Source: Flavobacterium gyeonganense (GTDB lineage: Bacteria > Bacteroidota > Bacteroidia > Flavobacteriales > Flavobacteriaceae). Taken from it: 64,000 nucleotides of DNA. The notes under the pieces were generated by a model, which was not told the origin of the DNA, did no database searches, and saw nothing but the letters and a program-made list of their open reading frames with translations. The stretch covers positions 5,022,001 to 5,086,000 of the forward strand of contig NZ_CP121112.1 in assembly GCF_029625295.1 (NCBI RefSeq), given 5' to 3'. This document shows positions 35,669 to 42,665 of this stretch, piece by piece. The first letter of the stretch is position 1. Each line of letters begins with the position of its first letter. Both the position numbers and the translations under genes were made by a program.

Positions 35669-36850
35669 ATGAAAAGGATATTCATAACAGGATTTGCACT
35701 ATTGGCTTTATTCCAATTAAGAGCACAAAATACACCTGCTGATTCTACCGGTTACAAAAGCAGAAAGTTAAAACTTGAAGAAGTTAATCTGGTATCCAGT
35801 TATTACAAACAGGATGGAAATAATTCAGCTGTAGGCGGAGGAATCGGATCACAGCATTTAACTGATATAGCGAATACTATTGATGTTAAACTGATTAAAT
35901 ACGGCGAAACCGGAATCAAACACACCTTTGATATTGAAGCAGGAATCGACCATTATACCTCTGCTTCTTCAGACATGATTGACCTTAGTGCTAACTCTTC
36001 TGCTTCTTCTTCAGACAACCGCTTCTACCCTTCCTTAAGCTATCTTAGGGAGAATGAAGAAAAAGGAAGGACTTTTGGAATAGGCGTTTCATCCTCAACT
36101 GAATTCGATTATCAGTCATTTGGAGGAAACATCAGCTTCTCACAAAAGACAAAAAATAAGAATGGTGAATTTACTGCTAAATTCCAAACGTTTATTGACC
36201 AGTTAAAACTTATTGAACCCCTTGAGCTTCGTACATCAGGTGAAAATTATGGAAGCGCAAACCGAAACACTTTTGCCGGAACACTAAGTTATTCTCAAAT
36301 CATCAACCAAAGGCTTCAGGTTATGCTGGTAGGGGATATTATCAGTCAGAACGGTTACTTAAGTCTTCCTTTTCACAGGGTTTATTTTGCAGATAATACA
36401 GTACATCAGGAAAAAATGCCTGATACCAGACTTAAAATTCCATTGGGAATAAGAGCCAGTTATTTTCTAGGCGATAATATTATCATAAGAGCCTACTACA
36501 GGTATTATACTGATGACTGGAATTTAAAAGCCCATACGGCTGATCTTGAAATACCGGTAAAGCTCACCCAGTCATTTTCGCTTAGTCCTTTTTACAGATA
36601 TTATACGCAGAGTGCCGCAAAGTATTTCAAACCATACGGAGCTCATACTAGTGCTGATAATTTCTACACCAGCAACTATGACCTGTCTAAGTTTGACAGC
36701 AGTTTTTTTGGAATGGGGATGAAATTTACTCCTCCTGATGGTATCTTTGGCCTAAAACACTGGAATACCCTTGAAATCCGATACGGACATTACGATAGGT
36801 CTAACAATTTGACTTCTGATATTATAAGCCTTAATATTAAATATAAATAA
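35669..36850 (+). CDS. DUF3570 protein, probable outer-membrane beta-barrel
   Basis: A 393-residue protein with a signal peptide (about 1-19, ending LRAQ). The rest alternates polar and aromatic residues in the manner of an outer-membrane barrel, and it ends in SDIISLNIKYK. An early segment is rich in Ser (DMIDLSANSSASSSDN). DUF3570 has no assigned function that I know of. It starts 17 bases after the DUF4266 lipoprotein gene and is the last gene of the operon, which is closed by a strong terminator. A plausible picture is a surface or outer-membrane partner of the lipoprotein; this is inference. Confidence 0.8.
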   Translation: MKRIFITGFALLALFQLRAQNTPADSTGYKSRKLKLEEVNLVSSYYKQDGNNSAVGGGIGSQHLTDIANTIDVKLIKYGETGIKHTFDIEAGIDHYTSASSDMIDLSANSSASSSDNRFYPSLSYLRENEEKGRTFGIGVSSSTEFDYQSFGGNISFSQKTKNKNGEFTAKFQTFIDQLKLIEPLELRTSGENYGSANRNTFAGTLSYSQIINQRLQVMLVGDIISQNGYLSLPFHRVYFADNTVHQEKMPDTRLKIPLGIRASYFLGDNIIIRAYYRYYTDDWNLKAHTADLEIPVKLTQSFSLSPFYRYYTQSAAKYFKPYGAHTSADNFYTSNYDLSKFDSSFFGMGMKFTPPDGIFGLKHWNTLEIRYGHYDRSNNLTSDIISLNIKYK

Positions 36851-36885
36851 TATGCTTAAAGCTGTAAAATAAAATACACTTTACT

Positions 36886-36927
36886 AAATCCGGATGTTTT
36901 CTAAGAAGAGAATATCCGGATTTTTTA
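36886..36927 (+). terminator. Rho-independent terminator after DUF3570 gene
   Basis: A 10-bp stem AAATCCGGAT (36886-36895) / ATCCGGATTT (36914-36923), extended by further pairs inside, with a T6 tract. Confidence 0.87.
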
Positions 36928-37022
36928 ATCCTTACATCTAAACAGCAAAATTAGAGTTCAATTGCTTAATTTAATTTTGAAACAAATAATGGTCAGGTTT
37001 TATTTATCCAGTAATCCTCAAT

Positions 37023-37388
37023 TTACAAATTTGCAGTATACCTTTTGAGTTCCCATTCTGTTTTCTCCAGCAGACGCTCCAAAAGCATTATTTTATCTTT
37101 ATAAAGCTGCTCTACAAAATGATTGGAACAATGTCTGGTCTCAATCCCACATTCACTGGTTTTCTTTCCAGTCGAAGATAAATCATTTTTAAACTGTAGT
37201 ATATCCTCTATGGTAATTTCAAACACAGTTGCAATTTCCTGTAATTTCAAAAGTGTTATTTCTGTTTTTCCTTTTTCTATTTTACTATACGCGGCCTGGC
37301 TAATATTCAACCTTTCAGCCATATATTCCTGCGTATAATTCTTTAATTCCCTAATATTTTTAATATTTTCTTTTATGCCGGCTGTCAT
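37023..37388 (-). CDS. XRE-family helix-turn-helix regulator
   Basis: A 121-residue cytoplasmic DNA-binding protein. A Cro/CI-type HTH covers about residues 8-62 (IKNIRELKNYTQEYMAERLNIS... then KIEKGKTEITL). The tail of about 55 residues contains a Cys/His pair (CGIETRHC) and a predicted helix with KIMLLERLLEKTEWEL, perhaps for dimerisation. Small regulators of this kind are frequent in Flavobacteriia. It lies between the ApbE operon and the copper region and could control either; nothing in the sequence decides. Confidence 0.82.
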   Translation of the reverse strand: MTAGIKENIKNIRELKNYTQEYMAERLNISQAAYSKIEKGKTEITLLKLQEIATVFEITIEDILQFKNDLSSTGKKTSECGIETRHCSNHFVEQLYKDKIMLLERLLEKTEWELKRYTANL

Positions 37389-37497
37389 TACGTTTTCATT
37401 ATAAAATTAAGTATCGAAATAATACGGTATTTTTTGCTTTTGCTAAGCAAATAAAGAAAACAATCAACTATCAAAACAATAACAAATGTTATTACTT

Positions 37498-38105
37498 TTA
37501 TGCTGTATCATTCATATATTTTAAACGGCTCAAATGAACAGGGGTAATATTAAGATAAGATGCAATACAGTGCTGAGGCACACGCTGGTGTATTTTTGGA
37601 AATCGTTTATCCATATCCCTGTAACGCACCAGTGGAGCATTCACATATATTGCTTTGATTTTGTCATTGACCAAAAAAAAGTATTCTTCAGTGATTCGTC
37701 TTCCCAATTTTTCCCCATGCTGTAATACACGATAAATATTTTGAAGCATTTCAAACGATATTACAAGTACATCGGTATCTTCCATAGCCTGAATTGAAAA
37801 ACTGGAAGGAATCCCTTTCAAAAAACTCTCATAATCAGTACCAAAAGTATTTTCTAAACAAAAATGAAATGTTTTCTCTTCATCCTTGTCATCTATAAAA
37901 TAAATACGAAGCAGTCCTTTTGCAACAAAATAAATTTTGGAACATATTTCACCTTCCTTTAAAAGTATATCTTTTTTTTATAAACTTCGTAGCTTAGCAT
38001 ACTGAGGCAATATTCCAATTCTGAATCTGAAATATCAATATACTGTGTAATAAGCTGATAAAGTGCAAACATCCCATTGTTTTCTAATCCCGAATCTTCT
38101 TCCAT
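37498..38105 (-). pseudogene. Crp/Fnr-family cyclic-nucleotide-binding-like regulator; one-base frameshift near 37972-37979
   Basis: Read from the ATG at 38105 the first 48 codons end in YEVYKKKIYF and stop. Adding one A to the A8 run complementary to 37972-37979 gives YEVYKKKDILLKEGEICSKIYFV and runs on to the stop at 37498, a protein of about 202 residues. This has a cNMP-binding-like beta domain (about 20-120) and a short C-terminal part ending HCIASYLNITPVHLSRLK, the expected HTH of these Bacteroidota Crp relatives. The C-terminal 107 residues are an open frame by themselves. Its -7 element, TATTTTTG (complement of 38137-38144), lies 32 bases upstream. It is probably intact in the organism. 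Confidence 0.8.
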
Positions 38106-38308
38106 ATATTAGTGTGATACTTTACTATTTTTAAAACAAAAATACGGATCAGTATATTGCGAAATTAAAGTAAAACTTTCAAATGGTATGAATTTACTCT
38201 GTGTAAACAATTGTTTCCAGATGCCTTGAATGCAGCAATTGAACTACCAATGAGAAGTAAAATAAAAATAGAAAACAGTTATTCTTCTAATACAGGAAAA
38301 TCATCATA

Positions 38309-38345
38309 AAAAAACTCCAAAGACATGGCCTTTGGAGTTTTTTAT
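38309..38345 (-). terminator. Terminator of the copper oxidase operon (minus strand)
   Basis: A 12-bp stem AAAACTCCAAAG (38311-38322) / CTTTGGAGTTTT (38330-38341). On the minus strand it is followed by a T7 run. It lies 22 bases after the multicopper oxidase stop. Confidence 0.85.
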
Positions 38346-38366
38346 TCATTTCAATTGCTGTAAGTT

Positions 38367-40592
38367 CTAATAATTCAGGTTCAGACCAAACCCTACTCCC
38401 ATATCACTATCGTAATGCGTGGTAAGTCCAAAATTCTTTCCTATTATATATTTCAAACCTGCCATATATTCTTTATCGGTATTCCACATCAGGTTCATTC
38501 GAAGCCTTTTCGAAAGAGGAATATCCATGCGTTCCAGCTGAAAACGAAAATTACCATCCGTAAAAACTTCTGCCTGCGCAACAATTAACATTGGCAGAGT
38601 GTAATTGACCCCGGCGCTAAATACAGCTCTCTCATTTTTAGTATTGGTTTGTCCAAAGAGGTTCTTTTCATACTCACCCATCTCCATCTTACGGTATCGC
38701 CAGTCAAACCCGATAAAAGGCATCAGCCACTGCATTTTGCCAATATACCTTCCAATATGGGTTTCTGTTTCGTAACCGTGCATATCGGTATAACCTAACC
38801 TCCATTCTGTTCCTATACTCCATCGCGTATTTTGATACATCGCTTCACCATCGTTACCGTTGGTAGCAAAATCATTTTCTGCCATAAAATGAAACATCCT
38901 GTCATCAGCAAAGAGTTTTCTTTGAGCTGCTTTAGGATTCGGAATTTCAGGGTTAGACTTTTGGTTTTCATAGCTAAAAATCCTTCCCATACCACTCATC
39001 ATATGATAAAGAATATGGCAATGAAAAAACCAGTCCCCTTCAGCATTGGCAGTAAATTCTATCGTATCAGTTTCCATTGGCATGATATCAACCACATTTT
39101 TTAGCGGTGCATAATCGCCCTGATCATTAATCAGACGAAAATCATGGCCATGCAAATGCATTGGATGACGCATCATAGAGCCATTGTACAATACAATACG
39201 CACATTCTCTCCTTTTTTGATCAGGATTTTATCTGTTTCAGATACTACTTTATTGTCCAGGCTCCAGACATAACGATTCATATTGCCGGTAAGCTCAAAC
39301 CGAAGTTCTTTGACAGGTGCATCCTTAAGAAGTGTCGTTTTAATAGTAGATTTGAGCATACTGTAATTTAAGGTTACAATATCGGACAATGCATTACTGT
39401 TGTATTGCAACGCCCCTTCCTTGGTATGATTTTCATGAGAAGAATTTGCTTTTTTAACTGTTTCACCTGTAATTTCAGGATACATGACTACGTTCATATC
39501 CATTTGATTCAGGGACATGCTCATACCCATATCATCAAGATCGCCATTCATTTTCATCATACCGTTCATCATCTTCATTCCTTCAAAATATTTTAATTTA
39601 GGAAGTGGTTCAACAAGCTGTTTGATCCCCGAACCAACATATAAGGAGGCCGATTTAGTTCTGTCTTCTGGTGTAGCCAAAAATTCATACGCTGTCTGAT
39701 CTGCGGGAATTTTCACCACAACATCATAGGTTTCAGAAACTGCAATAAGCAGACGATCCACTTCTACAGGTTCTACGTCATTGCCGTCGTTTGCTACAAC
39801 TGTAATTTTACCTCCTGCATAGGTGAGCCAAAAATTACTTGAAGCCCCGCCATTAGAAATCCTCAAACGGACTTTATCTCCTCCTTTAAACTGAGACAAC
39901 TGACTTTCATTTTTGCCATTCATTAAAAAACGGTCATAATAAACATCACTTACATCCATGGCGTTCATTCGTTTCCATTCATTGACCACTTTCGTAAAAA
40001 AATGTCCCTGCCTGATCGCTTCTCCATAACTTTGGGTTGTTCCTTTTTTTATCGCAAACCAATCACTGGCATTATGCAGAAGCCTGTGAATATTGTGAGG
40101 TTTCATATCAGTCCATTCACTTAAAATAACAGGAACGGTGGGCAGATCATCAATACCTTTTCTAAAAGTAGGATCATCTGTTTTTTTATTAATTATAAAG
40201 GATCCGTACATCCCAATTTGTTCCTGAAGCCCACTATGGCTGTGATACCAGTGCGTTCCATGCTGAATTATGGGAAAAGTATATTTATAAACTGTATGAG
40301 GTTTTATAGGCATTTGAGTCAGATAAGGAACTCCGTCTTCCTTGTTAGGCAAGAATAGTCCATGCCAATGAAGCGAAGTTTCTTCATCCATTTCATTGTG
40401 TACATAAATTTCGGCAATATCACCTTCTGTGAATGTAAGTGTCGGCATCGGAATTTGTCCATTAACGGCAATAGCTCTTTTTTGTGTGCCTGTGAAATTG
40501 ACAAGAGTATCCCTGACATAAAGATCGTACCGCACCACTTTTTGTGCGGTTGCAGTAACAGCAATCAGCAATAGTATATAGATTGATTTCAT
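38367..40592 (-). CDS. CopA-type multicopper oxidase with C-terminal CopB-like domain
   Basis: A 741-residue periplasmic copper oxidase. Signal peptide about 1-16 (ending TATAQ). All copper-site motifs are present: SLHWHG and HWYHSH in the first cupredoxin domain, and MRHPMHLHGHDF and FHCHILYHMMSGM in the last. A Met-rich segment at about 340-365 (GMKMMNGMMKMNG...) is typical of CopA/PcoA and binds Cu(I). After the oxidase ends (about residue 560) about 170 residues remain, with the alternating pattern of a small outer-membrane barrel and a normal barrel end (GFGLNLNY), like CopB/PcoB. The protein therefore looks like a CopA-CopB fusion. It lies 14 bases after the HMA-DUF3347 gene. Confidence 0.88.
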   Translation of the reverse strand: MKSIYILLLIAVTATAQKVVRYDLYVRDTLVNFTGTQKRAIAVNGQIPMPTLTFTEGDIAEIYVHNEMDEETSLHWHGLFLPNKEDGVPYLTQMPIKPHTVYKYTFPIIQHGTHWYHSHSGLQEQIGMYGSFIINKKTDDPTFRKGIDDLPTVPVILSEWTDMKPHNIHRLLHNASDWFAIKKGTTQSYGEAIRQGHFFTKVVNEWKRMNAMDVSDVYYDRFLMNGKNESQLSQFKGGDKVRLRISNGGASSNFWLTYAGGKITVVANDGNDVEPVEVDRLLIAVSETYDVVVKIPADQTAYEFLATPEDRTKSASLYVGSGIKQLVEPLPKLKYFEGMKMMNGMMKMNGDLDDMGMSMSLNQMDMNVVMYPEITGETVKKANSSHENHTKEGALQYNSNALSDIVTLNYSMLKSTIKTTLLKDAPVKELRFELTGNMNRYVWSLDNKVVSETDKILIKKGENVRIVLYNGSMMRHPMHLHGHDFRLINDQGDYAPLKNVVDIMPMETDTIEFTANAEGDWFFHCHILYHMMSGMGRIFSYENQKSNPEIPNPKAAQRKLFADDRMFHFMAENDFATNGNDGEAMYQNTRWSIGTEWRLGYTDMHGYETETHIGRYIGKMQWLMPFIGFDWRYRKMEMGEYEKNLFGQTNTKNERAVFSAGVNYTLPMLIVAQAEVFTDGNFRFQLERMDIPLSKRLRMNLMWNTDKEYMAGLKYIIGKNFGLTTHYDSDMGVGFGLNLNY

Positions 40593-40606
40593 TCTTTAAA
40601 TTTGAA

Positions 40607-41431
40607 TTATGGAATGGTTTCTACCGTTTTACCACAGCTTAGCATCTGGGAACCATAATACGGATTTTTTATGGTATTCTCTTTACTTAGCCAATTAGCA
40701 TCTGCCATTGGGCAATATTGATAATAAACAGGCGTTGCTCCTTTAGCAGTTTTGAGCAATTCATAAAGATTTTTAGACAATCCCTTAAAACTTTCCCTTT
40801 GTTTATCTATTCCTTTTGCTGTTGCAATCGCGCCCGAATGTGCTGTCAATACTGAATTTACTTTCATCCAGATTGTATGTTCCTGTTCAGATAATGACTC
40901 CATTTTTACAGCCGAAACAGCATCCAGAAATGCTTTTGCTTTGGCCGCCACCGCTTCAGTATCAGACTGAATAAAAGCATCATTAAGAGCAAAATAAGCA
41001 TCATAAATTCTTTGAAATGGACCTTCTTGAGCTGCTTCATTATGAACTTTATGAGAAGTAGACACCATTTCAGATTTTGGTTCAGCTTTTTTTAATTCCC
41101 TTACATATTTACAGCAATCAGGAAGTTTGTCGTAAGACGATTGTGGTGCTAAAAAACTGCTATTATCATAGCCGGCTAGAGCAATACGTTTTAAAATCTG
41201 ATCTGTATTTGTTTTTTTGGAATCATAGGTTACAGAAGCCATTTTGGTATTTTTATCCCAGATAACGACAGCCACATTTTTTTCATTACCTGCGTGTTCT
41301 ATATTGTCCTTGCACATGGAACAATTTCCATATATTTTGATGTTCTCAGTACTATCATTTTTAACCTGAGACTGGCTACGAACTGATAGCAACAGGAATA
41401 TTGCCATCATTATATTTTTGAATGGATACAT
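40607..41431 (-). CDS. HMA metal-binding domain fused to DUF3347 (copper-handling protein)
   Basis: A 274-residue exported protein with a signal peptide (about 1-21, ending SQSQ). An HMA-like domain (about 28-95) carries GNCSMCKDNIE, the metal-binding CxxC of copper chaperones. A linker with CC follows, then a DUF3347 domain (about 125-270) that ends with the conserved YCPMADANWLS...NPYYGSQMLSCG, rich in Cys and Met suited to Cu(I). DUF3347 is related to the copper-exchange part of CusB-like proteins. It forms an operon with the multicopper oxidase. It likely passes copper to that oxidase. Confidence 0.85.
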   Translation of the reverse strand: MYPFKNIMMAIFLLLSVRSQSQVKNDSTENIKIYGNCSMCKDNIEHAGNEKNVAVVIWDKNTKMASVTYDSKKTNTDQILKRIALAGYDNSSFLAPQSSYDKLPDCCKYVRELKKAEPKSEMVSTSHKVHNEAAQEGPFQRIYDAYFALNDAFIQSDTEAVAAKAKAFLDAVSAVKMESLSEQEHTIWMKVNSVLTAHSGAIATAKGIDKQRESFKGLSKNLYELLKTAKGATPVYYQYCPMADANWLSKENTIKNPYYGSQMLSCGKTVETIP

Positions 41432-41574
41432 AATCGTTTTTTTTAAAAGAATAATAAAATCAAATTACAGCAACTTATTCAAAGCATGGTTGAATTGAAA
41501 AAGAACTGATATAATTAAATCCTGAGCATTAACTGCTCGTAAATGGACAGACCTTTGGCTGTCACACAATTCTA

Positions 41575-41943
41575 TTAGCCTATTTTAGGGATTAGCCAAA
41601 GTGATCCGTAACCTGTCGATAAAAGAGTTTCAAAATCCGGGAATCTTTGTACTGCAGAAGCAATTTCTATTACAGTATTTGAAGTGACTGTTGGGGTAAA
41701 GAATAAAAAAACTGAGCATGAAAAAGTGCAGGCACATTTTTTATGTGTACAGGTTCCACCATCACAATTATGATTTTTATTTTTGGAATCAGATGATTTA
41801 CAGCAGGAATGTTCTTTTACATTCTTTGTAGCCATCTCTTTATGAGAAGGAGATTTCAAGGATTTAATAGTACAGGCCATACCGCTGCCGGGCATCAGCA
41901 AGAAGCCCAAAATAAATAATAATAAAAGAAAAATCCTTTTCAT
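41575..41943 (-). CDS. Small Cys/His-rich exported protein
   Basis: A 122-residue protein that I do not recognise. A signal peptide (about 1-23, ending GMAC, perhaps a lipobox) is followed by about 40 residues with many Cys, His and Lys (HSCCKSSDSK, NCDGGTCTHKKCACTFSC), then a hydrophobic stretch and a tail. The Cys/His density and the place between two copper genes suggest metal binding. A -7 element TATCTTTG (complement of 41962-41969) lies 18 bases upstream. It may resemble HYC_CC_PP-type proteins of Bacteroidota copper loci; this is a guess from composition. Confidence 0.65.
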   Translation of the reverse strand: MKRIFLLLLFILGFLLMPGSGMACTIKSLKSPSHKEMATKNVKEHSCCKSSDSKNKNHNCDGGTCTHKKCACTFSCSVFLFFTPTVTSNTVIEIASAVQRFPDFETLLSTGYGSLWLIPKIG

Positions 41944-42087
41944 TATTTCTGTAATATTTTACAAAGATACGAAATCTATATTCATCTTTTTGCCCGATTA
42001 ACGTTCCATTAGTATATGTAAAACTAAAAATGAAAGTGTTTTTTTTTGAATATTTTAATACCTATTCAAACAAAAACATCATTTATT

Positions 42088-42130
42088 AAAAAGGCAAATA
42101 CGGCTCCTTTCAGAATACCGTATTTGTCCA
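42088..42130 (-). terminator. Terminator of the metalloprotease operon (minus strand)
   Basis: A 9-bp stem CAAATACGG (42095-42103) / CCGTATTTG (42118-42126), followed on the minus strand by a T5 run (complement of 42088-42092). It is 14 bases after the DUF3347 gene. Confidence 0.8.
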
Positions 42131-42143
42131 ACTAATTCAATTT

Positions 42144-42665
42144 TTATAAACTTGCTTTTACTTCACCGCAAGTCAGCATATTTTTTGGATAGTAAGGGTT
42201 CTTGATTTCCTTACTGTCGCTTGTCCACGCTGCCCCTGTCATTGGGCACACCTGAAGATACAATGTGGCGTCCTCAGCCTTAAACTTTGGAGCCAGGTCC
42301 CAGAATTTAACCGAAAGCTCCTGAACAATCTCACGCTGTTTATTGATATTTTTCGTTGCTGCTACCCGACTTACAAGATCAATGATTACTTTTCTTTTTG
42401 CGGTGGCCTCATTCATTTGTTCAAGCGTCAGTTTTTTAAATTTGAAATTTTTTAATGAGGACTTTAATGCATCTGCACTTTTAGCAGCAGCAAGACTATC
42501 TGACAGGACAAGGCTGTTTTTTAAAGCCAGGTAATTATTTGTGATTTCCTTTTTTTGTGCTTCACGTTTTGCTACTAACTCAGGTGTTACTTCTTGTTTT
42601 GATGTTAGCTGTGCCTGCATGAATGTGCTTAAGCAAATAAGTGCTGTTGCTAGTATTTTTTTCAT
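42144..42665 (-). CDS. DUF3347 protein, single domain
   Basis: A 173-residue exported protein with a signal peptide (about 1-18, ending MQAQ). A helical region is followed by the DUF3347 hallmark VCPMTGAAWTS...NPYYPKNMLTCG at about 140-168, with Cys and Met residues for Cu(I). It is a paralogue of the C-terminal part of the gene at 40607 but lacks the HMA domain. Its start overlaps the stop of the metalloprotease gene by four bases (ATGA), so it belongs to the SusC-SusD-protease operon, not to the copper oxidase operon. Confidence 0.83.
   Translation of the reverse strand: MKKILATALICLSTFMQAQLTSKQEVTPELVAKREAQKKEITNNYLALKNSLVLSDSLAAAKSADALKSSLKNFKFKKLTLEQMNEATAKRKVIIDLVSRVAATKNINKQREIVQELSVKFWDLAPKFKAEDATLYLQVCPMTGAAWTSDSKEIKNPYYPKNMLTCGEVKASL

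Noticed and set aside
38367..40592. Several open frames of 60-90 codons on either strand within the copper oxidase gene
   Set aside because: They are frame shadows of a gene rich in His and Met codons and show no independent signal, start context or family motif.
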